A stretch of 19,060 bases of DNA from Alphaproteobacteria bacterium (GCA_029266795.1 JAQSWE010000034.1:1-19060); one strand, 5' to 3'. Counted from the stretch's first letter, positions 1-7,788 are shown. Translations and numbers: made by a program. Notes: generated by a model from the letters alone, not told the origin.

Positions 1-794
1 CAGGCGATAGCGCGCAAATAAGACGGTATGGAAAGCGCGAGCGGCTGCCCCGCTGCCGTTTGCAAAACAGGCGGATTTTCAGCCAGAACCGCCACTTTCA
101 ACTGCGCAAGTCCGGAAAGGCGATCGGAAGACAGCTGACGCAGCTCCCCCATATCCTTGCTATCGGCAAAGACTTTCGTCCCTGCAGGCATCGGGGTTTC
201 ACTCGTGACCGTCACGATGCGGCGCTTGGCTTTCGACAGGTTATACATGCGCGCCGCGACTTCCTGCCCGATAAAACAGCCTTTGTCCCATGCGACGGCG
301 TTCAGCAGGTCGAGGTTCACATCGGCCATCGTGTCGCGCTCGGTGATGGCGAGGCTGCCGCAGGGTATGGTTTGTTGGATGCAGATATCGTGATAGGCCG
401 CAACGGCGCCGGCGGCGATTGTTTCCTGCCGATACAGACGCGATGGCAGAGTCGCGAGGCGCGGATCGGCGATCCCATCGCTGCCCGCGTAGACATTTCC
501 ATCCATGCGGGAAAAATTCACCTTTGCGCGCAATTTGAAAATCGCAAAGCGGCGCAGCAGGTCATCGACCCGCGCGGTTTCGCAGTCGAGGAAATATCCG
601 GCATCATCCTGCCCGATAAAAAAATCATGCAGCACAAACCCCTGTGGCATCAACAGGCAGGAATAGACAAGCTTGCCCACGCCTGCATGTTTCATGTCAT
701 TCGTGATAACGTTCTGCAGGAAATCGCGCGCGTCATCGCCCGCCACGCGCACAAGGCAGCGGTCGGAGAGGTGGATGGGGCTATTCATGGTCAT
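1..794 (-). CDS. ygfZ: YgfZ-family folate-binding protein (C-terminus cut by window edge)
   Basis: Tetrahydrofolate-binding aminomethyltransferase-like protein of the YgfZ/GcvT family, which supports Fe-S cluster assembly or repair and tRNA thiolation in other bacteria. Reading leftward from ATG 794-792 (a second ATG at 788 is also possible), the frame stays open to the window edge for about 264 codons. At residues 171-178 it contains K-G-C-F-I-G-Q-E, the YgfZ signature whose Cys is essential in E. coli. The N-terminal part reads like a GcvT fold (a 'DFLQN' motif near residue 30, then an 'LMPQG' turn). The family is usually 250-320 residues, so only a short C-terminal tail should be missing. 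The start lies inside the end of the photolyase gene (14-nt overlap), implying translational coupling. Identity is confident; the link to photolyase function is only inferred. Confidence 0.9.
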   Translation of the reverse strand, partial: MTMNSPIHLSDRCLVRVAGDDARDFLQNVITNDMKHAGVGKLVYSCLLMPQGFVLHDFFIGQDDAGYFLDCETARVDDLLRRFAIFKLRAKVNFSRMDGNVYAGSDGIADPRLATLPSRLYRQETIAAGAVAAYHDICIQQTIPCGSLAITERDTMADVNLDLLNAVAWDKGCFIGQEVAARMYNLSKAKRRIVTVTSETPMPAGTKVFADSKDMGELRQLSSDRLSGLAQLKVAVLAENPPVLQTAAGQPLALSIPSYLRAIA

Positions 795-2090
795 AAGCTT
801 GGTCCGCTGCATCTTCGCCGGTTTTGGTCACGCCATAGGCCTTCAGCGCCCGCGCCCGCGCCTCGGCATGATCGACGACGGGATGCGGATAGGTTTTTCC
901 AAGAGTCACGCCCGCTTGCGCAAGTACCAGCGGCGGCGCATCCCACGGCGCATGGATATAGCCCGCCGGCACGTTTTTCAACTCCGGCACATAGGTTTTG
1001 ATGTATTCGCCCTCGGGGTCGAACTTGCCGCTTTGCAGGATGGGATTGAAGATGCGGAAATACGGCGCGGCATCCGCCCCGCAGCCACCAATCCATTGCC
1101 AGCCGGCCGCGTTGTTGCCAAGGTCGGCATCGACCAGCGTATCCCAGAACCAATCTTCGCCATCGCGCCAGCTGATAAGCAGGTTTTTGACCAGAAATGA
1201 CCCCACAATCATCCGCACACGGTTGTGCATCCACCCCGTCTGCCACAGCTGCCGCATACCGGCATCGACGATGGGATACCCTGTCTGCCCGCGCTGCCAC
1301 AATTTCAGCATACGGTTGTTTTTAAGCCACGGGAATTTTGTGAAACGCTTGTTCCACGGTTGTTCCGGGAAATCTGGAGAATGATAGAGCAAATGCCACG
1401 AAAATTCGCGCCACAACAACTGCCGCAGATATGCCTGCCCGTTGGCAGTGACAAGCGCGTTATCATTCTTCGCGAGCATGGAACTGACTGCATGCCAGAC
1501 CTGATGAGGGCTGATTTCGCCAAAATGAAGGTAAGGCGACAGCTGCGATGTGCCGTCGATCGCGGGCAGATCGCAAATTTCTTGAACTCAACATTTCCGC
1601 TTTTTAAGGGCTGGCGAGTGCCGCCGCGCTCAAGACAGGCTTTGGAATAAGGCGTAAATACTTTATACGACCCGCCCGTCTTGTTCTTGATTTCCCACGG
1701 CTCGAACATCAGGAACGCGCTGAAGCTATGCGCTTCGATGCCGCCGGTTTTCAGCGCTTCCTTGATTTTGGTATCACGCGCCATGGCGTAGGGCTCGTAG
1801 CAGCGGTTCCAGTAAACGGCGGATGCTCCCGTTTCTTTTACCAGCTTCGCGATTTCCTTAGCGGCATCCCCCATGCGCAGGGTGAGCGGGATTTTGCCAC
1901 CCAGTTCTTTCAGCGACTGGTGCAACCACCACCGCGTCGCGCCGCCCTGCTTCCAGATGCCGGGATTGACATCATCAAGGATATAAACCGCAATGACAGG
2001 CTTGCCGCTATCGCGCGCTGCCAACAAGCCGGGATTATCGGCAAGGCGGAGGTCGCTGCGGAACCAGAAAATAACGGGCGCGTCGCTCAA
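781..2090 (-). pseudogene. phr: Class I CPD DNA photolyase, disrupted by an internal deletion plus frameshift
   Basis: Deoxyribodipyrimidine photolyase, which repairs UV pyrimidine dimers using FADH- and light. The N-terminal alpha/beta antenna domain reads in one frame from TTG 2090 (starting SDAPVIFWFRSDLRLADN) to a 'YKVFTPYSKACLERGG' segment. The FAD domain then continues in a different frame: D-L-P-A-I-D-G-T-S-Q-L-S-P-Y-L-H-F-G-E at about 1572, then TGYPIVDAGMRQL, GWMHNRVRMI and ADAAPYFRIFNP, to TAG at 783-781. The downstream frame has a TGA at 1590, so the switch must lie between 1590 and about 1570. The linker between domains, with an acidic/aromatic FAD-pocket helix, is missing: about 435 codons total against roughly 475 usual. 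No other stops interrupt either half. The TTG start overlaps the kynA stop (TTGA). Either a recent pseudogene or an assembly error. Confidence 0.88.
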
Positions 2091-3154
2091 GTCTTGTCCC
2101 AGTATTTGAAACCCATGCGCGCTTCCACATGCGCGGGCAGCGGCGGCAGTTTCGAGCGGGGTATCAGGAAGGTGGAAATGCCGAACAGGTCTTTGAAAAT
2201 GCGATGCTTGGTCGCGGTGGCGGCAAGGTAATCATGTCCCGTCGACCCGCCGCTGCCCATTTTTGTGCCGAGCATGCGCTGCGCCATCAATGCGTGGCGG
2301 TAGCGCCACAGCGCCATCAGCTCGTCCACATCCATCAGGTCGCTCAGGATCTTGAACGGGATTTGCAGCGCGGGCTGGTCGCGGTAGAGGTTGATGAATA
2401 GCGCGGCCTGCAGCGCGGGTTTATCGAAGCGCCAAGGCAAGGGTTCGCCCTCCCCTTCGCCGAAGAGCAGGTCGAACTGGGCCTGCATGCCTTTCAGCTT
2501 GTTCAACTCCATCTCGCGGGCGGCGTCGGGCATCTGCGTGTTTGCGCCGATCACCCTGCGGTCGTTATCGAGCATATCGACAACGGCTTTGCGGTAGGTC
2601 TGCCAGAAGGAAAAACCGGTCATTTCAACGAAAGGCGTGCGTGCCAGCCAGTTGCCCACCTGGTCGACCAGCGAGGTTTTTTTCATCACTTCGTGCAGCG
2701 CGTCGCGATCCTCGGCGGGCAGGAAGTTTTCGAATGATTTTCCGTCATAGCCGACGCGGGATTCATGCTGCAGGCCAAGGCGCACCTCGATCTGGCGGAA
2801 CTGCATGCTCTGGAAGCCCGAAGCCGAGCGGAAGACGTGGCGGAAATCGAGGAAGTCGAGCGGCGTCATAGTTTCCATGATATCGAGCTGCCGGACCAGG
2901 AGGCGGAGGATATCGGTGATGCGCGACAGGCTGGCGGAGACAACGCGAAGGTCGGAATCCTTGACCACGTCGCTGGCAAATACGCCCTGCACGCGGTCGA
3001 GCTCGAACAGGATCAGCTTGAACCAGAGCTCGTAGGTCTGGTGCAGCACGACGAACATCATTTCGTCATGCGCTTCGCTCAGGGGTTTTTGCGCCTGCAG
3101 CAGTGTGCCGAGGTCGAGATAGGTTTTATATGAAAGATCTGGTTCTTTTGACAT
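2087..3154 (-). CDS. kynA: Tryptophan 2,3-dioxygenase
   Basis: Heme dioxygenase converting L-tryptophan to N-formylkynurenine, the first step of the kynurenine pathway. The 355-residue protein shows the family hallmarks: HQTYELWFK (substrate-pocket His38), the SASGFQSMQFR segment (Arg near 120), the WRYRH helix with the probable heme-ligand His287, and the glycine-rich GSGGSTGHDYL loop near 300-310. It is longer than the compact bacterial enzymes (about 280-300 residues), owing to a mid-protein insertion and a C-terminal extension, and appears intact. ATG is at 3154-3152. It ends in TGA 2089-2087, overlapping the photolyase TTG start. No kynB or kynU is adjacent, which is odd for a catabolic role; its place between a membrane methyltransferase and photolyase suggests control with the light/oxidative operon. 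Confidence 0.95.
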   Translation of the reverse strand: MSKEPDLSYKTYLDLGTLLQAQKPLSEAHDEMMFVVLHQTYELWFKLILFELDRVQGVFASDVVKDSDLRVVSASLSRITDILRLLVRQLDIMETMTPLDFLDFRHVFRSASGFQSMQFRQIEVRLGLQHESRVGYDGKSFENFLPAEDRDALHEVMKKTSLVDQVGNWLARTPFVEMTGFSFWQTYRKAVVDMLDNDRRVIGANTQMPDAAREMELNKLKGMQAQFDLLFGEGEGEPLPWRFDKPALQAALFINLYRDQPALQIPFKILSDLMDVDELMALWRYRHALMAQRMLGTKMGSGGSTGHDYLAATATKHRIFKDLFGISTFLIPRSKLPPLPAHVEARMGFKYWDKT

Positions 3155-3177
3155 GGCAGCAGGTTAGCACTTCGCGC

Positions 3178-3750
3178 CTAGAAAATAAATGGCACAATCG
3201 CCTTGGTTTTGCTCATATAATCGCGATATTCCTGCCCGAATTCCTGAATCATGAGCTTTTCCTCGCGCTTCCATTTGATGTAATGCGCAGCCAGCATAAC
3301 GATAAAAGCGGCAACCGCCGCCCAGGTAGCCGCAGCCAGCACAGTGCCGATGACGGCGAGAAACAACCCCGTATAAATAGGGTGGCGGACATAGGCGTAA
3401 GGGCCGGTGGTGATCAGCCTGTGACCTTCCTTGAGCGCCACCGTGCCGCTCCAGTATTTGCCAAGATGCAGCCGCGCCCATACCGAATAACCATGTCCCG
3501 CAGCCGTCAGCGCGATGCCGAGATATTTCAGGGTGTCGAGATTGTGGAACGTTCCCCAGTTCAGCGCGGGCACGCGACCATCGTGGAAAATGGCGATCAA
3601 TGCAAAAAGCGTGGGCACGGTATGCTGCAGCCGGCGCAGATTTTCATCCCATTTACGTTTCAGGACGAATTGCGCAGCCACGACCCAGTAAAAAAACCAG
3701 GCGAGCCATAGCCAGCCGCAAATTTCAAGCGCGGAAATGTCGGACAGCAT
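3178..3750 (-). CDS. Isoprenylcysteine carboxyl methyltransferase-like integral membrane protein
   Basis: 190-residue membrane protein of the ICMT/PEMT-like methyltransferase superfamily. Hydrophobic helices lie near residues 5-30, 45-60, 80-95 and 130-160. The C-terminal core holds the diagnostic G-P-Y-A-Y-V-R-H-P-I-Y-T-G motif (about 118-130) and the later E-E-K-L...F-G-Q-E-Y-R-D-Y-M pattern, which in this superfamily form the SAM and substrate pocket. The substrate cannot be read from sequence: bacterial members act on small lipids or isoprenoids, or are unknown. It starts 1 nt after the stop of the DUF3833 gene and ends 23 nt before kynA, so it is an operon member. In a cluster of lipid-modifying genes, methylation of a membrane lipid is the simplest inference. 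Confidence 0.85.
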   Translation of the reverse strand: MLSDISALEICGWLWLAWFFYWVVAAQFVLKRKWDENLRRLQHTVPTLFALIAIFHDGRVPALNWGTFHNLDTLKYLGIALTAAGHGYSVWARLHLGKYWSGTVALKEGHRLITTGPYAYVRHPIYTGLFLAVIGTVLAAATWAAVAAFIVMLAAHYIKWKREEKLMIQEFGQEYRDYMSKTKAIVPFIF

Positions 3751-3751
3751 C

Positions 3752-4126
3752 CTAGACTTTCGGTTTGCGGAACACCACGATCAGCTCGCCCGCATGGAAG
3801 CCAAATTTATTCATGCCGATGCGGTTGATGACTGTCTCTTCATCCACTTTATACATCCAGTCTGACATGGCAATATCATATGTCTTGCCAGCCTTGGTCT
3901 TGATCCGCAGCGTATATTTCATATGCGCCGCATTTCCGGATTGCAAAAAATTCTCTGATTTCCCGGAGCGGTCGATGAATATGCCCTGCGCCTTTATCTC
4001 GCCGTCGAAATACTTCCGGATATCAAGTTCCGGCTTCATATTCGCATGGTCTTCGACCCTTGCGCTTGACGAGCAGCCGGTTAGGAACATCAGCGCGCCG
4101 GCCAGCATAGCGAAAAGTTTTTTCAT
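3752..4126 (-). CDS. DUF3833 family lipoprotein with an apparent in-frame internal deletion
   Basis: Predicted lipoprotein: Lys-rich start, hydrophobic helix and lipobox L-T-G-C with Cys18. The first part (PELDIRKYFDGEIKAQGIF.DRSGK) and last part (SGNAAHMKYTLRIKT, DWMYKVDEETVINR, MNKFGFHAGELIVVF) match the two ends of DUF3833 proteins, function unknown. Family members are usually about 170-180 residues; this one has 124. The missing block is the central beta-rich part with the D-F-V-Y-x-D-G region, so about 50 residues appear to be lost between RSGK and SGNA, without frameshift. A near-repeat (TCCGGGAAAT / TCCGGAAATG on the coding strand) lies at the junction. It starts 2 nt after the chalcone-isomerase-like stop. 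Whether it is still functional is unclear. Confidence 0.8.
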   Translation of the reverse strand: MKKLFAMLAGALMFLTGCSSSARVEDHANMKPELDIRKYFDGEIKAQGIFIDRSGKSENFLQSGNAAHMKYTLRIKTKAGKTYDIAMSDWMYKVDEETVINRIGMNKFGFHAGELIVVFRKPKV

Positions 4127-4128
4127 GT

Positions 4129-4656
4129 TTATTTCCCTGTCTTGGTCAAAAGCTGTTTACGCACCTTGGGCTCGGAGGTTTCCGGCGCCATCCAGATTCC
4201 GATGAAGCGCGCTGAAAAAGTAGTGTCGGTGATGCTGCCCTTATAGCTCCCGTTATGGTAGAGCCTTGTGCCTTTGGCGGGCAGGTAAATTGCGGTGATG
4301 GTGTCGCCCTTTTTCACGTCCGGAAACAGCAGTGCGAGTTGTTTGTAATAATCTTTTTCTTGTTCAGGAGACAGTTTCGACTGGTCGTTCATTTCATCAA
4401 CTGACCGCTCGGCGAGATTTTTCCCCTTGAAATCCATTCCGTATTTCAGGCGGAGCGCAAATGGCTTCTTCATGGTCCATTCAACCGCATCCGTCCAGAG
4501 CGCGGCATCGTAGACGTGGAACATAAGCTTGTTCAACCTGCCTTCACCATAAACATGTTCGGCCTTGATGTAGGGCGCGATCTCCGCCGGTTTTTCGGCA
4601 TATGCAGCGAAAGACGGCAGCATCAGCAGCATGACGATCAGAACAACTTTACGCAT
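4129..4656 (-). CDS. Chalcone isomerase-like secreted protein
   Basis: 175 residues, starting with a clear Sec signal peptide (hydrophobic core residues 4-15, cleavage probably after AYA near residue 20), so periplasmic. The mature part fits the bacterial chalcone-isomerase-like family (Chalcone_3): an early 'YGEGRLNKLMFHVYDAALWTD' type strand pair, a 'PFALRLKY' strand, a mid helical E-Q-E-K-D-Y-Y-K-Q-L region, a 'VKKGDTITAIYLP' strand, and a late 'SARFIGIWM' segment. Members are thought to bind fatty acids or related ligands; enzymatic isomerase activity is not implied. It is usually found beside CFA, DUF1365 and DUF3833 genes, as here. The ATG lies inside the end of the CFA gene (ATGCGTAA overlap, 8 nt). 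Confidence 0.88.
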   Translation of the reverse strand: MRKVVLIVMLLMLPSFAAYAEKPAEIAPYIKAEHVYGEGRLNKLMFHVYDAALWTDAVEWTMKKPFALRLKYGMDFKGKNLAERSVDEMNDQSKLSPEQEKDYYKQLALLFPDVKKGDTITAIYLPAKGTRLYHNGSYKGSITDTTFSARFIGIWMAPETSEPKVRKQLLTKTGK

Positions 4657-5809
4657 GTTTCATCTCCACCTGCATAACATCGGTACGCCCGACCGCGAAT
4701 GCGGCGGCGCAAGTGCCGAGGTAAAAGCGCCAGTTGCGTACAAAGGACTCGCTATAGCCGAGCCCATTAATCTCGCTCTTCTTTTCCTCAAACCGTACCA
4801 GCCATTCGCGCAACGTGCGCGCATAATCCTGCCCGAAGGCAAAGGTATCGACGCATTTCAGCCCCGCGGCAGCCGCACTCTCGGCGAATTTTTCCTGCGA
4901 CGGCAGCATGCCGCCCGGAAAAACGTAATGGCGGATGAAATCGCTGTTGGCGCGATAGCGCGCGAACAGGTCATTACGCATGGTGATCGTCTGCACGACC
5001 GCACTGCCGCCGCGCTTCAGACGCTCCGAAACACGTTGGAAATAGAGCGGCCAGTAACGCTCGCCCACGGCCTCAAACATCTCGATCGACACGATGGAGT
5101 CAAACGTTCCGCCGGTGTCGCGGTAATCTTCCAGGCGGATATCCGCCCGCCCTTTCAAACGTCTTTGGGCGAAGGCGTGCTGCGCCGGGGAAATTGTCAA
5201 TCCCGTCACTTTGCGATTACTATTGCTCGCCTGCTCGGCGAATCCGCCCCAGCCGCAGCCGATTTCCAGCACATTGTCACCGTCGATACGGTCGAGAATG
5301 CGGCCGTATTTCTGCTTCTGGGCCAGCTCGAGCGTATCGGCAGGTTTTTTGTACAAGGCGGACGAATAGGTCATCGTATCGTCCAGCCACAATTTATAAA
5401 AATCATTGCCGACGTCGTAATGCGCGCGAATATTGTTGCGGCTGCCGGCACGGCTATTGCGGCGCAGGATGCGGTTATAGATGTTAAAGCCGATGCGGCG
5501 GAGCCAGTCGCCGTCACGGAAATCCTCGAGTGCGTCGATGTTGCTGAGGAAAAGCGTGAGCAGCGCTTCAACGCTATCAGTGTCCCAAAGGCCGGCAATA
5601 TAGTCCTCGCCTAGGGCGATATCGCCGCGCATGGCGACGTTGCGCACGGCTTTCCAGTCGTGGATGGTCAGCGTGGCATGAGCACCCTCTTCCTTGCCGC
5701 GGAAAAAGAGTTTTTTTCCATCAGGCGTCGTGATGGCGATGCTCCCGTATTGTATACGGGACAAAGCCTGCAGCAGGCGTTCGGACAGCGCATTGGCTGG
5801 TGTTTTCAT
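4649..5809 (-). CDS. cfa: Cyclopropane-fatty-acyl-phospholipid synthase family SAM methyltransferase
   Basis: 386-residue SAM-dependent enzyme that adds a methyl or methylene carbon to unsaturated acyl chains of membrane phospholipids. An N-terminal domain (about 1-120) precedes R-A-H-Y-D-V-G-N-D-F-Y-K-L-W-L-D (128-143) and MTYSSALY. The SAM-binding V-L-E-I-G-C-G-W-G-G-F lies at 180-190, followed by VTGLTIS, SIEMFEAVGERYW, and FIRHYVFPGGMLPS with the late W-R-F-Y-L. These are standard CFA-family landmarks, and the length is normal. Sitting with FAD, DUF1365 and photolyase genes, it resembles the paralogues of light/singlet-oxygen regulons; in Rhodobacter sphaeroides related methyltransferases take part in methylated furan fatty acid synthesis, so the product could be a cyclopropane or another methylated lipid. 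The ATG overlaps the true DUF1365 stop by ATGA. Confidence 0.93.
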   Translation of the reverse strand: MKTPANALSERLLQALSRIQYGSIAITTPDGKKLFFRGKEEGAHATLTIHDWKAVRNVAMRGDIALGEDYIAGLWDTDSVEALLTLFLSNIDALEDFRDGDWLRRIGFNIYNRILRRNSRAGSRNNIRAHYDVGNDFYKLWLDDTMTYSSALYKKPADTLELAQKQKYGRILDRIDGDNVLEIGCGWGGFAEQASNSNRKVTGLTISPAQHAFAQRRLKGRADIRLEDYRDTGGTFDSIVSIEMFEAVGERYWPLYFQRVSERLKRGGSAVVQTITMRNDLFARYRANSDFIRHYVFPGGMLPSQEKFAESAAAAGLKCVDTFAFGQDYARTLREWLVRFEEKKSEINGLGYSESFVRNWRFYLGTCAAAFAVGRTDVMQVEMKHA

Positions 5810-6479
5810 TTTGACACCTCTGTTTGCGGCGCGGGCGGCCGTTTGACGTATTTATTGCCCATGATCCACAGGCGAAGCGCCTGATAATGGATGAGGGAAA
5901 TGACTTTAAATCGTCGGCATCGTGATGATCGATCCAGACGCCGAGCTTTTCTTCGCCATAGGCGAAGCGGAACACGTAATGCCCCTCGACCTTGATGAAG
6001 GGCGACACATGCAGTTTCTTGTCGGCCTGCATGAAATCGTCCTGCGTGATGGGCCGCCGGTCATCATGGAAGCAGATATAGGAATGGACGTCGCCGAATG
6101 TGTTGTGGACTTCCGAAATAACGGCGCGCAGCGCGCCCGCCTTGTCGAGACAGAAAAAGAAGCTGACGGGATTGAAGACGTAGCCGAACAGGCGCGGCAA
6201 TGTTACCAGCACAACCCGGCCATCCGCCTGCGGCACCTGCCAGTCGGCCAGCACCTTGCGGGCCCAGCTTTCAATCGCCAACCCGCCCGTCGCATGGTCA
6301 TTTTCATGAAAGCTGAACAGGTTGCCACGATTGACCGAAAGCAGCGCGCATTCGGCAAGCCGCTTCATTTCGTCCAGTGGAAAACTGAGGTAATAGACGC
6401 CATACCAAAAGCTGTTACGCTTTGGGCGCATACGTGTATGGGCAACTTTGGAGATGAATAAACCGTTACTCAGCACCAT
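5806..6479 (-). pseudogene. DUF1365 protein, frameshifted by an internal deletion
   Basis: DUF1365 protein, a family of unknown function nearly always beside the FAD oxidoreductase and CFA genes. From ATG 6479 the frame gives typical family sequence: FWYGVYYLSFPLDEM, RLFGYVFNPVSFFFCLD, VISEVHNTFGDVHSY, KKLHVSPFIKVEGHYVFRF, then GEEKLGVWIDHHDADD. Near 5905-5912 it loses sense. The proper C-terminus continues in another frame, with F-K-V-I-S-L-I-H-Y-Q-A-L-R-L-W followed by MGNKYVKRPP, and ends at TGA 5808-5806, overlapping the CFA ATG as ATGA. About 30-35 residues that follow GVW in relatives are absent, so the lesion is a deletion of 3k+1 nt. If the first frame is read on, it ends at 5721 with about 60 nonsense residues. 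A recent pseudogene or an assembly fault. Confidence 0.85.
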
Positions 6480-7711
6480 GATGCCTCCACGCCGAGCAGC
6501 CGCGCGACCTCGACCGCACTATGCAATCCGTCCTCGTGAAAACCATTACGATGATACGCGCCGCAGAACCATGTATTGCGCAATCCCTGAATAGAGGGCA
6601 GACGTTTCTGGGCAGCAAAGGATTCCTGCGTATAGACCGGATGGGTGAAAACATGCTCGTCAAAAACATGTTCCGGCGCAACTGAGCGTGACGGGTTCAA
6701 CGTAACGAATAACGGGCATTTGTGGTCGATGCCCTGTAGTTGGTTCATCCAGTATGTGACGGAGATGTCTTCCCCTTTCGGGTGATAAACCCAACTGCTC
6801 CAGCAGCGGCGACGCCTGGGCATAAAGCTCTCATCTTTGTGCAGCACCGCGCGGTTCGGCTGATACCGGAATTTGCCCAATACGGACGCCTCTTCTGCCG
6901 TCGCATCCTGAAGGATGGAAACAGTTTCATCCGCATGACATGCAAAAATAGCATGATCATATTCCTGCGTTTTCCCTTGAGCATCGGTGATCTGTACGCG
7001 GCCGTTCTGGCGTGTTGCTTTGACGGCGGCGGACAGACGAATGCGGCTGGCGAATGGGGCGGTCAGGCGGCTTACATATTCCTTGCTACCCCCCGTGACC
7101 GTATGCCATTGCGGCTGCTGCGTCACGGTAAGCAAACCATGCGATTTGAAGAACGACACGAAGAAATCCGCTGGGAATCCCATCATCACATCAAGCGGGC
7201 AGCTCCAGATCGCGCCACCCATGGGCAGGATATAATATTTAACGAACCAGTCACCAAGGCCCATGATAGCGATCAACTCACCCAATGTCTTACCGGGATT
7301 CCTTGCCGCAGCAGCTTCGGCGCCATTGTTGAAGCGCAGGATATCCACCAAAAACTTCCAGAAACGCGGATTCAGAATGTTGCTGCGCTGGCCAAACACC
7401 GCATTGAGGTTCTCCGCGCCCCATTCCAGATTTCCGTTATCGGCGCTGACACCAAAGGTCATGTTGCTCTTCTGCGTTGGAACATCTAGATGTTTGAACA
7501 ATGCCGTCAGCAGCGGATAATTGCGGTGATTGAAAACAATAAAGCCCGTATCGACCGCGATTTTGGTGCCGTTGTAATCTATATCAACGGTACGCGTATG
7601 ACCGCCGATTGCCGCTGATTTTTCGTAGAGGGTAATATCGTTTTTTTCATGCAGAAGCGCAGCCACGCCCATGCCTGATATCCCACTGCCGATAATCGCG
7701 ATTTTTGGCAT
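6470..7711 (-). CDS. NAD/FAD-dependent amine-oxidase-like oxidoreductase, first gene of the operon
   Basis: 413-residue flavoprotein. The N-terminus has the Rossmann dinucleotide-binding motif G-S-G-I-S-G-M-G (residues 8-15) and an E-K-S-A-A-I-G-G-H-T-R motif typical of phytoene-desaturase/amine-oxidase-like proteins. Later landmarks are D-T-G-F-I-V-F-N, PMGGAIWSCP, W-H-T-V-T-G-G-S, Y-W-M-N-Q-L-Q-G and a C-terminal W-F-C-G-A-Y...G-F-H-E-D-G-L-H-S-A-V-E-V-A with the second FAD contact. This is the family paired with DUF1365 and CFA genes, where it is thought to oxidise acyl chains; desaturation of methylated fatty acids is known for related proteins. ATG 7711-7709 has an AGGAAA Shine-Dalgarno about 10 nt upstream. 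Its end overlaps the DUF1365 start by 10 nt. Confidence 0.9.
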   Translation of the reverse strand: MPKIAIIGSGISGMGVAALLHEKNDITLYEKSAAIGGHTRTVDIDYNGTKIAVDTGFIVFNHRNYPLLTALFKHLDVPTQKSNMTFGVSADNGNLEWGAENLNAVFGQRSNILNPRFWKFLVDILRFNNGAEAAAARNPGKTLGELIAIMGLGDWFVKYYILPMGGAIWSCPLDVMMGFPADFFVSFFKSHGLLTVTQQPQWHTVTGGSKEYVSRLTAPFASRIRLSAAVKATRQNGRVQITDAQGKTQEYDHAIFACHADETVSILQDATAEEASVLGKFRYQPNRAVLHKDESFMPRRRRCWSSWVYHPKGEDISVTYWMNQLQGIDHKCPLFVTLNPSRSVAPEHVFDEHVFTHPVYTQESFAAQKRLPSIQGLRNTWFCGAYHRNGFHEDGLHSAVEVARLLGVEASWC

Positions 7712-7758
7712 TTTGCTGGTATTTTCCTAGAATCAATTTAGCTTTACATTTCGACAAC

Positions 7759-7788
7759 TTATCATTATCATACTAGACAGTCTAGTAT
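7759..7788 (+). promoter_or_regulatory. Probable tetR promoter
   Basis: TTATCA (7759-7764), an 18-bp spacer and TAGTAT (7783-7788) form a moderate sigma70-type promoter reading towards tetR, whose ATG is at 7811. The -10 is the right arm of the palindrome, predicting autorepression. The hexamers are weaker than those of the leftward promoter. Confidence 0.45.

Noticed and set aside
60..1001. Long open frame on the plus strand opposite ygfZ and photolyase
   Set aside because: Antisense of clearly coding sequence; low-complexity Arg/His-rich translation without family resemblance.
4631..5614. 327-codon plus-strand frame opposite the CFA gene
   Set aside because: The minus strand encodes an unmistakable CFA-family enzyme; the plus frame is its shadow.
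1565..6479. Deletion sites as introns, inteins or programmed frameshift sites
   Set aside because: Sequence is missing rather than inserted, and no slippery heptamer was seen at the junctions.
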